From NCBI RefSeq assembly GCF_039526245.1, contig NZ_BAAAIV010000005.1, forward strand, positions 243,959-307,958: DNA of 64,000 bases, given 5' to 3'. The DNA comes from Arthrobacter_H rhombi (GTDB lineage: Bacteria > Actinomycetota > Actinomycetes > Actinomycetales > Micrococcaceae). The translations under genes were made by a program, and so were the position numbers. Shown here one piece after another: positions 1 through 8,498 of the stretch. Under the pieces are notes generated by a model. It was not told where the DNA came from. It was given only the letters and a program-made list of their open reading frames with translations, and made no database searches. Every line of letters starts with the position of its first letter. The stretch's first letter is position 1.

Positions 1-287
1 TGGTCGACCTCTTCGATGCCTGAGTCCTTCCAGGCCTCGCGGGCCGCCACCACGGCGAATTGCGTGGAGGGGTCCATGCGCTTGAGTTCTACACGAGAGA
101 GCACATCGGCAGCCGGCGTGGAGGCCTTGGCAGCAAAGTGCACGGGGAGTGCGTACTTTTCGACCCACTCATCGGTCAAGGTGTGGGCGCCGGATACACC
201 CTTCAGGGCGTTGGCCCAGAGGGTGGGGACGTCCCCACCGATCGGCGTGGTTGCGCCGAGGCCGGTGATTACTACTTTGCGAGCCAT
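1..287 (-). CDS. fabF: beta-ketoacyl-ACP synthase II, N-terminal part (FabF)
   Basis: This is the first 95 codons of a condensing enzyme; the rest lies beyond the window edge. The N-terminus MARKVVITGLGATTPIGGD is characteristic of FabF/KasA, which elongates acyl-ACP with malonyl-ACP in cytoplasmic type II fatty acid synthesis. The catalytic Cys-His-His residues would lie in the missing part. The ATG at 287 was chosen because an AGAGAG Shine-Dalgarno-like stretch sits 8 nt upstream; an in-frame ATG at 293 is too close to it. It is the last visible gene of the minus-strand order fasR-fabD-fabH-acpP-fabF. Confidence 0.93.
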   Translation of the reverse strand, partial: MARKVVITGLGATTPIGGDVPTLWANALKGVSGAHTLTDEWVEKYALPVHFAAKASTPAADVLSRVELKRMDPSTQFAVVAAREAWKDSGIEEVD

Positions 288-445
288 CAACATACTCTCT
301 GTGTGGTGTTGCAGGTGGCGGAAGCAGGATGCTTCATGCCAGACGTTGTGGAGGGGTGGCCCACCGACCTCGGTGGGCCACCCCGAAGACCATGGCTTCC
401 CGGCATGGTGCCCTCAGGCAACCTGCGGGGAAGGAACAGGGTGGA

Positions 446-691
446 TCAGGCCTGGGCGTTGGCGATGAAGTTCACTGCGTCACCGACGGTCTTGAGGTTC
501 TTGACTTCCTCGTCGGGGATCTTCACGTCGAACTTCTCCTCGGCGTTGACGACGATCGTCATCATGGAGATGGAGTCGATGTCGAGGTCGTCCGTGAAGG
601 ACTTGTCCAGCTGAACCGCTTCGGTGGCCAGGCCGGTCTCTTCGTTGACGATCTCGGCGAGGCCGGCCAGGATTTCTTCGTTGCTAGCCAT
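446..691 (-). CDS. acpP: acyl carrier protein
   Basis: An 81-residue acidic protein of normal ACP size. The 4'-phosphopantetheine attachment serine is Ser40 in DLDIDSISMM; the usual DSL motif is DSI here. It carries acyl chains between FabD, FabH and FabF. The ATG at 691 is preceded by AAGGGAG at good spacing; a longer in-frame reading to 733 lacks a ribosome site. It lies between fabH and fabF in the fatty acid operon, as in Streptomyces and Mycobacterium. Confidence 0.96.
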   Translation of the reverse strand: MASNEEILAGLAEIVNEETGLATEAVQLDKSFTDDLDIDSISMMTIVVNAEEKFDVKIPDEEVKNLKTVGDAVNFIANAQA

Positions 692-779
692 GAGGCTCCC
701 TTTCTTTTGTGCCGGGACTCTCCCGACAATCATTTCCCGTCCGGTGGACGGTGAACTCTAGTGTTGTCCGCTCAATAGC

Positions 780-1835
780 CTAGGGCAGGACAATGACCTG
801 CGCGCCGAATACGAGCCCCGCGCCGAAACCGATTTGCAGGGCAAGCGAGCCCGAGAGCTCGGGACGCTCTTCCAACATGCGGTGCATGGCCAGTGGGATC
901 GAGGCAGCGGAGGTGTTGCCGGTGTCGGCGATGTCGCGGGCGATGGCCACGGTTTCGGGCAGCTTGAGTTGCTTGGCCATCTCATCGATGATGCGCATGT
1001 TCGCCTGGTGCGGCAGGAACACCGAGAGGTCTTCGGCAGTGATGCCCGCGGCGTCCATGGCGCGCTGGGCTTCCTTGGCCATGCCCCACACGGCCCAGCG
1101 GAAGACCGTCTGGCCGTCTTGGCGCAGGGTCGGCCACAGCTTGGCTTCGGTTCCGGCGACGAGCGCGTCGCCCTGCGGGTCCTCCTCGGCCTGGACGGCG
1201 ACGTCACGCAGGTCCAGCATCGAGTGGGTCATGCCGATGGCATCCCACTTGCTGCCATCCGAGCCCCAGACCGAGGGGCCGATGCCCGGCGTCTCGGATG
1301 GGCCGACGATGACGGCTCCGGCGCCGTCTCCGAGCAGGAAGGAGATGGTGCGCTCGTGGTTGTCGATGATGTCCGAGAGCTTCTCGGCACCGACGACCAG
1401 CACGTACTCGGCGGCGCCGGACTTGACCAGGGCATCCGCCTGGGCAACCCCATAGCAGTAGCCGGCGCAGGCGGCGGAGATGTCGAAGGCCGGTGCCGGG
1501 GTCGCGCCGAGGCGGTCGGCCAAGGCAGCGGCTGCAGAGGGGGTCGCGTAGGGGGAGGTCACCGTGGAGATGATGACTCCACCGAGCTGCGAGCCCTCGA
1601 TGCCGGCATGCTGGAGGGCTCCGCGGGCCGCGGTCTCGGCCAGGTCCAGCAGGGAGGTCTGCGCGTCGGCGCGGCGACGGGTGACGATTCCGGTGCGCTT
1701 CTGGATCCATTCATCTGAGGAATCGATCCATTGGCAGACGTCTTCATTCGTGACGACGACGTCGCCGCGTGCTGCGCCAACGCCCATGATCCGGGTGAAT
1801 TCCCGGGGGGTGTTTTGGGTCAGTACTGCGCTCAC
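780..1835 (-). CDS. fabH: beta-ketoacyl-ACP synthase III (FabH)
   Basis: A 351-residue initiating condensing enzyme that joins acetyl-CoA or branched acyl-CoA to malonyl-ACP. The catalytic triad is visible: Cys123 (ISAACAGYCYG), His276 (PHQANMR) and Asn307 (DTGNTSAAS), with the C-terminal GFGAGL loop. It starts with GTG at 1835 behind AGGAA, one base after the fabD stop, so translation is probably coupled. Arthrobacter-type lipids are mainly iso/anteiso, so a branched-chain primer preference is likely, but this cannot be read from the sequence. Confidence 0.96.
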   Translation of the reverse strand: MSAVLTQNTPREFTRIMGVGAARGDVVVTNEDVCQWIDSSDEWIQKRTGIVTRRRADAQTSLLDLAETAARGALQHAGIEGSQLGGVIISTVTSPYATPSAAAALADRLGATPAPAFDISAACAGYCYGVAQADALVKSGAAEYVLVVGAEKLSDIIDNHERTISFLLGDGAGAVIVGPSETPGIGPSVWGSDGSKWDAIGMTHSMLDLRDVAVQAEEDPQGDALVAGTEAKLWPTLRQDGQTVFRWAVWGMAKEAQRAMDAAGITAEDLSVFLPHQANMRIIDEMAKQLKLPETVAIARDIADTGNTSAASIPLAMHRMLEERPELSGSLALQIGFGAGLVFGAQVIVLP

Positions 1836-1836
1836 G

Positions 1837-2796
1837 TTAGTTCCTGTCCTCTCCGGTGGCCATCTGGCCGTGTTCTTTGATGAATTCGCGGGCCGTGTCC
1901 AGGTCCTCGGGGGACTTCAGGGCCAGGGTGGGGACACCCTTCAGGCCGCGGCGTGCCAAACCCACCAGGGTTCCTGCCGGTGGAAGTTCGAGGATGCCGG
2001 TCACGCCCATCGACGCCATTGACTCCATGCACAGATCCCAGCGGACCGGTCGGGAGACCTGGGCAACCAGGCTGGCCAGGTTGGCGTCGCCACTGGCCAC
2101 GGCAGCGCCGTCGTAGTTGCTCAGCAGGGGAGCGGCAGGCACAGCGGGGTGCAGGGACGGCACCAGGGCCTCCAGCACTCCGACGGCCGGTGCCATGTGC
2201 TCGGTGTGGAAGGCGCCGGCAACCTTCAGCGGGATGACCCGGGCCTTGGCCGGTGGCGCAGCGACCAGGGCTTCGATCTGCTCGAGGGTTCCGGCGGCGA
2301 CGGTTTGCCCGCCACCGTTGGCATTGGCGGCGGTGAGGCCGGCGGCAGCGAGGGCAGCTGCGACCTCGTCGGGGGCGCCGCCGAGGACGGCTGCCATGCC
2401 GGTGGGAGTGGTGGCAGCGGCTTCGGCCATCGCGTTGGCGCGTTCGCGCACAAAGGCCATGGCATCACTCTCGGGGAGGGCACCAGCCAAGGCCGTCGCG
2501 GTGATCTCGCCGACGGAGTGGCCAGCCAGGACCGTGGCCGCCGGCAGGCTCGGTGCGCCGTCGGTTCCCCCGAGCAGGGCGCGGGCCGCAATCAACCCTG
2601 CTGCGACGATGAGCGGCTGGGCAACCGCGGTGTCCTTGATGGTCTCCTCATCGGAAACTGTCCCATGCGCCACGAGGTCGCGGCCCGTGAGATCGGAGAG
2701 TTGCTGCAGATGTTCGGCGACACCGGGCACCTCCAACCAGGGAGAGAGGAATCCGGGGGTCTGGGAGCCCTGTCCGGGGCACACGATAGCTAGCAC
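1837..2796 (-). CDS. fabD: malonyl-CoA:ACP transacylase (FabD)
   Basis: A 319-residue malonyl transferase that loads malonyl groups onto ACP. The N-terminal CPGQGSQ motif and the nucleophile Ser94 in AGHSVGE are present, with the catalytic-type histidine in GAFHTEHM. I place the start at GTG 2796: GGAAAG lies 8 nt upstream and the protein then begins MLAIVCPGQGSQ, as in homologues. A longer in-frame reading to 2844 adds 16 residues with no ribosome site. It follows fasR by 77 bp and runs directly into fabH. Confidence 0.95.
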   Translation of the reverse strand: MLAIVCPGQGSQTPGFLSPWLEVPGVAEHLQQLSDLTGRDLVAHGTVSDEETIKDTAVAQPLIVAAGLIAARALLGGTDGAPSLPAATVLAGHSVGEITATALAGALPESDAMAFVRERANAMAEAAATTPTGMAAVLGGAPDEVAAALAAAGLTAANANGGGQTVAAGTLEQIEALVAAPPAKARVIPLKVAGAFHTEHMAPAVGVLEALVPSLHPAVPAAPLLSNYDGAAVASGDANLASLVAQVSRPVRWDLCMESMASMGVTGILELPPAGTLVGLARRGLKGVPTLALKSPEDLDTAREFIKEHGQMATGEDRN

Positions 2797-2873
2797 GATT
2801 CCAGCTTTCCAAAGATCGGGGAATTGGCGGGTGTCTTGCGGCACGAAGCTGCACGAGAGGCTTTAGAGGAATC

Positions 2874-4085
2874 CTACAACGAGTCACCTGCGTCGAGCCG
2901 TCCGACGACGAGCGCGGTCTGCAGCACGAACGCCTCCCGGGGAACCAGCGGGTCCCACCCGGTGACGTCGCAAACGCGCTTGAGCCGGTACCTGACCGTG
3001 TTGGCATGCACGAACAACTCACGGGCAGTTCCCTCCAGCGAATGCCCCAATGCCAGGTAGCTGGACAGCGTCTCAATCAGGCCGTTGCCGGCCCGTTCGA
3101 GTGGTTTGTGGATGCTCTCCACCAGCGCCGTGCGGGCCGCGGCGTCCCCGTTCATGACGCGCTCGGGCCAGAGATCGTCCGCCGCCACGGGGCGGGGGGC
3201 CAGAGGCCAGGCGCGGGCGGCCGCGATGCCCTCGAACGCTGCGTGGGCACTGGCTGCGGCATCGCGCAGGCTGGGGGCTTCCGGCCCGTAGACGATGGGC
3301 CCGGGGCCGAAGTACTCGGCGAGGCGGGCGAATGTTGCTTCCTGTTCCCGGACGCCGCCGAGCATGAGGATCAGCCGGTCGCCTTGGATGCCCACGAGAC
3401 AGTCCTTGGCCACCCGCTGCCCCACCCGACGCAGGTCCCCGACAAAGGTGGCTCCTGCGTCGTCCGGGGCGGTGCCGACGATGACGTGGATCCCCGACTG
3501 GGACGTCCAACCGACCGCCGCGATGCGCGATCGCAGTGCATCCGGGCTTTCCCCACGCAGGACGGCGTCGACGACCAGGGCCTCAAGCCGGCTGTCCCAC
3601 GCCCCGCGGGACTCGGCGGCACGGGCGTAGACATCGGCCGCAGCGAAAGCCACCTCGCGCGAATAGCGCAGCACTGCCTCGCGCAATTGCACCTGTTCGG
3701 CATCCGGAGCGAGCTCGGGAACCTGGTTCTCCACGACCTCCACGATGGTGCGGATCAGCTGCAGCGCCTTCTGCAGCGAAATCGAGCGAGTCAACTCTGT
3801 CGGAGCCGTCCCGAAGACGTCGGTGAGCACCCACTGGGGGGAAGAGGGACGTTCGTACCAGGAGACGAAGGAGGCTATGCCCTTCTGTGCCACCAGGCCC
3901 AAGGCAGCCCGCTCCTGGGGGCGCAGACCGCGATACCAGGGGAGGGATTGGTCCAGGTGCTTGAGGGCAACGGTGGAGAGGATCCCGAGGTGGGATTTGA
4001 GCCGTTTCAGGGTCTCGGGGCTTGCCTTGGGCTGGCGGACGGGGCGGATGCGGGGGGATCCGGTGCCCGGACGCTCATCTGTCAT
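2874..4085 (-). CDS. fasR: PucR/CdaR-type transcriptional activator of fatty acid synthesis (FasR)
   Basis: A 403-residue regulator. The N-terminal two thirds is a sensory region without recognisable catalytic motifs. The last 60 residues form a PucR-type helix-turn-helix (LEGTARELFVHANTVRYRLK). Placement immediately upstream of fabD-fabH-acpP-fabF matches FasR of Streptomyces coelicolor and Rv2242 of M. tuberculosis, which activate fatty acid synthase genes. The gene appears leaderless: TAGGGT at 4097-4092 lies exactly 6 nt before the ATG and no Shine-Dalgarno is present. The family assignment is solid; the effector (probably long-chain acyl-CoA) is inferred from homologues. Confidence 0.88.
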   Translation of the reverse strand: MTDERPGTGSPRIRPVRQPKASPETLKRLKSHLGILSTVALKHLDQSLPWYRGLRPQERAALGLVAQKGIASFVSWYERPSSPQWVLTDVFGTAPTELTRSISLQKALQLIRTIVEVVENQVPELAPDAEQVQLREAVLRYSREVAFAAADVYARAAESRGAWDSRLEALVVDAVLRGESPDALRSRIAAVGWTSQSGIHVIVGTAPDDAGATFVGDLRRVGQRVAKDCLVGIQGDRLILMLGGVREQEATFARLAEYFGPGPIVYGPEAPSLRDAAASAHAAFEGIAAARAWPLAPRPVAADDLWPERVMNGDAAARTALVESIHKPLERAGNGLIETLSSYLALGHSLEGTARELFVHANTVRYRLKRVCDVTGWDPLVPREAFVLQTALVVGRLDAGDSL

Positions 4086-4115
4086 GCCCCCACCCTACGC
4101 ACTGCCCGGCTCATG

Positions 4116-4128
4116 CTCCATTTTGGAG
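4116..4128. promoter_or_regulatory. palindrome upstream of fasR
   Basis: CTCCATTTTGGAG is a perfect inverted repeat (5-bp arms, 3-bp centre) 31 bp upstream of the fasR start, near the -35 region of its proposed leaderless promoter. It could be an operator for FasR itself or another regulator. This is inference from symmetry and position only. Confidence 0.35.
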
Positions 4129-4145
4129 GATCGCTACAAAAATGA

Positions 4146-4187
4146 GGTGCCCCCGACAACTTGCGACTGCAGGTCATCGGGGGCACC
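4146..4187 (-). terminator. Rho-independent terminator of aceE
   Basis: Perfect 11-bp arms (GGTGCCCCCGA at 4146-4156 and TCGGGGGCACC at 4177-4187) are followed on the minus strand by a run of five T (TCATTTTTG). It lies 22 bp after the aceE stop and separates aceE from the fatty acid operon. Confidence 0.85.
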
Positions 4188-4209
4188 CGGTACAACGGTG
4201 TGGCGTTGG

Positions 4210-6951
4210 TCAGGAATCGCCGCCCGCGTTGCCGGAAGTTCCGGCGTTCACGTCGTCGATCCGGTACTTCTCAAAGGCCTTCGCGGCGGCCGACTGGTCG
4301 ACCTCGCCGCGGCGTCCCAGCATCTCCAGGGCCTGCACGACGACGCAGTGCGCATCGATCTTGAAGAACCGGCGGGCGGCGGCGCGGGTGTCGGAGAAAC
4401 CGAACCCGTCAGCACCCAGGGTGGCGAAGTCGTTCGGGACGAACTGGCGGATCTGGTCCGGAACGGCCTTCATGAAGTCGGTGACGGCCACGACCGGTCC
4501 GGTGGCACCGGACAGCTTCTGGGTCACGTACGGAACGCGCTGCTCGGCACCGGGCTGCATGAACGCCTCGGCCTCGGCGGCCAAACCGTCGCGGCGTAGT
4601 TCGGTCCAGCTGGTGACGGACCAGACGTCGGCTGAGACGCCCCATTCGTCGGCGAGGATCTGCTGGGCTTCCAGGGCCCACGGGACCGAGACGCCGGAGG
4701 CCAGCAGCTGGGTGCGTGGTCCGTCGACGGTGGCCGGGGACAGGAGATAGATGCCCTTGAGCAGGCCTTCGACGTCCAGGTCCTTCGGTTCGGCTGGCTG
4801 CAGAATCGGTTCGTTGTAGACGGTGATGTAGTACATGACGTTGGGGTCTTCGTGCTCGCCCCCATACATGCGCTGCAGGCCGTCCTTGATGATGTGACCG
4901 ATTTCGTAACCGTAGGCCGGGTCGTAGGTGACCACTGCCGGGTTGGTGGAGGCCAGGATCGGGGAGTGGCCGTCAGCGTGCTGCAGGCCCTCACCGGTCA
5001 GGGTGGTCCGCCCGGCGGTGGCACCGATGACAAAACCACGCGTCATCTGGTCCCCAGCGGCCCAGAAGAAGTCTCCGGCCCGCTGGAACCCGAACATCGA
5101 GTAGAAGATGTAGACGGGGATGAGCGGTTCACCATGCGTGGCGTAGGACGTTCCCGCGGCCGTCAGCGCGGCCGTGGAACCCGCCTCGTTGATGCCGGTG
5201 TGCAGGATCTGGCCCTGCGGGGACTCCTTGTAGGCCAGGACCAGGTCGCGGTCCACCGAGAGATAGTTCTGGCCCTTGGGGTTGTAGATCTTCTTGGTGG
5301 GGAAGAGCGAGTCCATGCCGAAGGTGCGTGCCTCGTCGGGAATGATCGGGACCACGCGGTCACCGAATTCCTTGTCGCGCATCAGGTCCTTGAGCAGGCG
5401 CACGAAGGCCATGGTCGTCGCGGCTTGCTGCTTGCCGGACCCCCGCTTGGCGACTTCGTAGGCCTTGTCCCCGGGCAGGGGAAGTTCCTTGTGCTTGGTC
5501 CTGCGTTCCGGGACCGATCCACCCAGGGCGGCGCGGCGTTCCATCATGTACTTGATCTCCGGGGCGTCGGCACCGGGGTGGTAGTACGGCGGGGAATACG
5601 GGTCGGCTTCGAGCTGCTCGTCGGTGATCGGGATCCGCAAGTGATCGCGGAAGGCCTTCAGGTCCTCCAGCGTCAGCTTCTTCATCTGGTGGGTCGCGTT
5701 GCGGCCCTCGAAGTGCGGACCCAGCCCGTAGCCCTTCACGGTCTTGGTCAAGATGACCGTGGGCTTGCCCTTGAACTCGGTCGCTGCCTTATAGGCGGCA
5801 TACATCTTGTGGTAGTCATGGCCACCACGCTTGAGGTTCCAGATCTGGGCGTCGGTCAGGTCCGCGACCATTTCCTTGGTCTGCGGGGTCTTGCCGAAGA
5901 AGTGCTCACGCACGAATCCACCGGATTCGGCCTTGTAGGTCTGGTAGTCCCCGTCCGGGGTCTGGTTCATGATGTCGACCAGGGACCCGTCCTCGTCCTT
6001 GTCAAGGAGGTCGTCCCACTCACGACCCCAGACGACTTTGATGACGTTCCAGCCGGCACCGCGGAAGAACGCCTCGAGTTCCTGCATGATCTTTCCGTTG
6101 CCGCGCACCGGCCCGTCGAGGCGCTGGAGGTTGCAGTTGATCACGAAGTTCAGGTTGTCGAGCTTCTCGTTCGCTGCCAGTTGCAGGAAGCCGCGGGAAT
6201 CGGGTTCGTCCATTTCGCCGTCGCCGAGGAAGGCCCAGACGTTCTGGTCCGAGGTGTCCTTGATCCCGCGGTTGTGCAGGTAGCGGTTGAGCTGGGCCTG
6301 GTAGATCGCGTTTGCCGGGCCGATGCCCATGGACACGGTGGGGAATTCCCAGAAGTCGGGCATCGAGCGCGGGTGCGGGTAGGAAGGCAGGGCATGGCCG
6401 GCCTTGGATTTCTCCTGCCGGAAGCCGTCGAGGTCCTCCTCGGTGAGCCGTCCTTCCATGAAGGCGCGGGCATACATGCCGGGGGAGGCGTGGCCCTGGA
6501 AGAAGACCTGGTCTCCGCCGCCGGCGTGGTCCTTGCCGCGGAAGAAGTGGTTGAAGCCGACCTCGTAGAGGGTCGCGGCTCCTGCGTAGGTGGAGATGTG
6601 TCCACCGACGCCGATATCGGGGTGCTGGCCACGGTGGACCATGATTGCCGCGTTCCAGCGCATCCAGGCACGGTACCGGCGCTCGATCTCCTCGTTACCG
6701 GGGAACTCGGGTTCCTGGTCCACCGGAATCGTATTCACATAATCGGTGGTGGTCACCATCGGCACACCGACGCTCTTGGCACCCGCACGCTGCAGGATGG
6801 AGCGGACAATGAACTGGGCGCGTTCCGTGCCCTGTGATTCGACCAGATCGTCGAAGGATTCGAGCCATTCGGCGGTTTCCTCCGGATCGCGATCCGGCAG
6901 CTGGCTGGTCAAACCACTGCGAATGTGGGAAATGTGTTCCTCTTCAGCCAC
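4210..6951 (-). CDS. aceE: pyruvate dehydrogenase E1 component, homodimeric type
   Basis: A 913-residue thiamine-diphosphate enzyme that decarboxylates pyruvate and reductively acetylates the lipoyl domain of E2. The single-chain AceE architecture is clear: the ThDP/Mg motif GDGEMDEPDSRGF is near residue 242, followed by the NLQRLDGPVRGN loop, with the transketolase-like central and C-terminal domains after it. I prefer GTG 6951 (GGAG 9 nt upstream) over the in-frame TTG at 6957, which sits only 2 nt from the ribosome site. It is monocistronic and ends at a strong terminator. Its position beside fasR and divergent from DUF3052-ahpE is conserved in actinobacteria. Confidence 0.96.
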   Translation of the reverse strand: MAEEEHISHIRSGLTSQLPDRDPEETAEWLESFDDLVESQGTERAQFIVRSILQRAGAKSVGVPMVTTTDYVNTIPVDQEPEFPGNEEIERRYRAWMRWNAAIMVHRGQHPDIGVGGHISTYAGAATLYEVGFNHFFRGKDHAGGGDQVFFQGHASPGMYARAFMEGRLTEEDLDGFRQEKSKAGHALPSYPHPRSMPDFWEFPTVSMGIGPANAIYQAQLNRYLHNRGIKDTSDQNVWAFLGDGEMDEPDSRGFLQLAANEKLDNLNFVINCNLQRLDGPVRGNGKIMQELEAFFRGAGWNVIKVVWGREWDDLLDKDEDGSLVDIMNQTPDGDYQTYKAESGGFVREHFFGKTPQTKEMVADLTDAQIWNLKRGGHDYHKMYAAYKAATEFKGKPTVILTKTVKGYGLGPHFEGRNATHQMKKLTLEDLKAFRDHLRIPITDEQLEADPYSPPYYHPGADAPEIKYMMERRAALGGSVPERRTKHKELPLPGDKAYEVAKRGSGKQQAATTMAFVRLLKDLMRDKEFGDRVVPIIPDEARTFGMDSLFPTKKIYNPKGQNYLSVDRDLVLAYKESPQGQILHTGINEAGSTAALTAAGTSYATHGEPLIPVYIFYSMFGFQRAGDFFWAAGDQMTRGFVIGATAGRTTLTGEGLQHADGHSPILASTNPAVVTYDPAYGYEIGHIIKDGLQRMYGGEHEDPNVMYYITVYNEPILQPAEPKDLDVEGLLKGIYLLSPATVDGPRTQLLASGVSVPWALEAQQILADEWGVSADVWSVTSWTELRRDGLAAEAEAFMQPGAEQRVPYVTQKLSGATGPVVAVTDFMKAVPDQIRQFVPNDFATLGADGFGFSDTRAAARRFFKIDAHCVVVQALEMLGRRGEVDQSAAAKAFEKYRIDDVNAGTSGNAGGDS

Positions 6952-7315
6952 GTCCAACTTCTCCTCGTTACGGGTAACAGCGTGGGGAATGCGACGTTCC
7001 CGTTGTTGGACCGGGTGGCGTCGCGGCGGCAGAACCGCCTGGCGATGAACGCATGCCGGGTGGGCGTGCAGTCCATCCCGACCACTGTAGTTGCCTTTGT
7101 CCCGCTATGCGTAGCCGGAAAGGGTCCGGGTGACGTTGGTTACGCGGCGCCCGGTGGACGCATACGGTGCTTGCGCCCCGCCTGGGGTCACCGTGATGGG
7201 GGTGAATGGGCCCCGGAATCCGGGTTTGCGGCGTGTCCGCGGGGTCTGCGCTTGATGGGAAGGGTTTAAAGGTGTTGGCTTGTGGTGTGTATCAACCACT
7301 AGTAGGAGGAGAAAC
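6952..7315. other. 364-bp divergent intergenic region between aceE and the DUF3052 gene
   Basis: Holds the promoters of both flanking genes; the rightward gene has an AGGAGG ribosome site at 7304-7309. I see no open frame with a credible start, no strong palindrome and no terminator here. Confidence 0.6.
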
Positions 7316-7732
7316 GTGAGCGACGCCGGAGCGGCCAATACCGGGGCTGTGGAAAAGTTGGGCTTCAAAGATGGAGACCTGATCCAGGAACTGGGCTACG
7401 ACGACGACGTTGATGACAATCTCCGCGATGCGTTGGAAGAAGCCACGGGCAGCGAATTGCTGGCCGAAGACGACCACGAGGTGGTCGACGGGATCTTGCT
7501 GTGGTGGCGGGATGGTGAAGGCGACCTGGTCGATGAACTCGTCGATTCGCTGACCACCCTCGACGAAGGTGGTGTCATCTGGCTGATGACCCCCAAGTCC
7601 GGACGCGACGGGTACGTCTCACCTGCGGAAGTGCAGGAGGCCGCTCCGACTGCTGGCCTGCACGTAACCAGCACCGAGGGCGCCTCCGCCGACTGGACCG
7701 CGACGCGGCTCGTGGCCCGCCGCAAGAACTAG
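7316..7732 (+). CDS. DUF3052 family protein
   Basis: A 138-residue acidic cytoplasmic protein (many Asp/Glu, pattern ELGYDDDVDDNLRDALEE) recognisable as the actinobacterial DUF3052 family, of which Rv2239c is a member. The family's function is unknown. The start is GTG 7316 behind AGGAGG with 6-nt spacing; upstream in-frame ATG codons have no ribosome site. The stop codon is immediately followed by the ahpE start, so the two genes form a tight operon. The pairing is conserved in mycobacteria. Confidence 0.88.
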   Translation: MSDAGAANTGAVEKLGFKDGDLIQELGYDDDVDDNLRDALEEATGSELLAEDDHEVVDGILLWWRDGEGDLVDELVDSLTTLDEGGVIWLMTPKSGRDGYVSPAEVQEAAPTAGLHVTSTEGASADWTATRLVARRKN

Positions 7733-8203
7733 GTGGAAGTATCGGACCACCCTCTCGTGGGTGGTCCCGTACCCGCGTTTGAACTGCAGAACCAGTTCGG
7801 CGAAACGGTGACCCCGGCACGCAAGGGAAAGGACCGTTACTTTCTGGTCTTCTACCCCTTCGCGTTTTCGCGCGTGTGCACCGCCGAGCTGGTGACCCTG
7901 GAGCGGATGAGGCCCAAGCTGGAGGCCGCCGGCGTCCAATTGCATGCCGTTTCCGTCGACCATAAGTTCGCGTTGCGTGCATACGCTGCCGAGCAGGGGA
8001 TCGGCTTCGACCTGTTGGCCGATTTCTGGCCGCACGGTCAGGTGGCGCGGGCCTTCGGGTGCTTCGACGAGGTGCAGGGCCGGGCCCTCCGATCCACATT
8101 CCTGGTCTCGGGCGGGCAGGTGGTCCACCACTTCGCCAGCGACGTGGGCACCGCGCGCCGAGAGCAGGACTATCTGGACGCCGTCGGACGACTGCACGAC
8201 TGA
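7733..8203 (+). CDS. ahpE: AhpE-type peroxiredoxin
   Basis: A 156-residue thioredoxin-fold peroxidase. The peroxidatic cysteine is Cys49 in PFAFSRVCTAEL, which fits the AhpE subfamily that reduces peroxides and peroxynitrite. A second cysteine (GCFDE) lies in the C-terminal half, but a classical resolving role is unclear. The GTG start at 7733 follows the stop codon of the DUF3052 gene with no gap, so it depends on translational coupling. The downstream 100 bp lead to tRNA-Val. Confidence 0.92.
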   Translation: MEVSDHPLVGGPVPAFELQNQFGETVTPARKGKDRYFLVFYPFAFSRVCTAELVTLERMRPKLEAAGVQLHAVSVDHKFALRAYAAEQGIGFDLLADFWPHGQVARAFGCFDEVQGRALRSTFLVSGGQVVHHFASDVGTARREQDYLDAVGRLHD

Positions 8204-8305
8204 CGGCAACTCCACCGTTCGGGACGGTCGATGACTGCCGGTCATGGACAGGAGCACTGCCGATTGGCGCCGTGGGCCTCGGCCCGGTAGGCTCAATCCC
8301 CGCAA

Positions 8306-8381
8306 GGGCCTTTAGCTCAGCTGGTAGAGCGTCACGTTTACACCGTGAATGTCATCGGTTCGATCCCGGTAGGGCCCACCA
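8306..8381 (+). tRNA. tRNA-Val (TAC)
   Basis: Cloverleaf: acceptor GGGCCTT/AGGGCCC, D arm with GCTCAGCTGGTAGAGC, anticodon stem TCACG/CGTGA around loop TTTACAC (anticodon TAC), and T loop TTCGATC. The CCA end is encoded (8379-8381). It reads valine GUA codons. Confidence 0.97.
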
Positions 8382-8430
8382 GCAGGCGTCGTAGGAGTCA
8401 CGGCTACCCCGTGCTCGACCCGCCAAGACC

Positions 8431-8463
8431 GCGGTCCCCCTCGAGGGGGCCGCAGTTTTTTTG
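8431..8463 (+). terminator. Rho-independent terminator after tRNA-Val
   Basis: A GC-rich hairpin, GCGGTCCCCC TCGA GGGGGCCGC, is followed by CAG and seven T residues. It sits 50 bp after the tRNA and ends its transcript. Confidence 0.92.
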
Positions 8464-8498
8464 TTTCCGCCCGGCACACAGGACCTAGGCTGTCCTGC

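Noticed and set aside
4852..6837. A 661-residue open frame on the plus strand
   Set aside because: It is antisense to aceE, which has complete motifs; long antisense frames are expected at this GC content.
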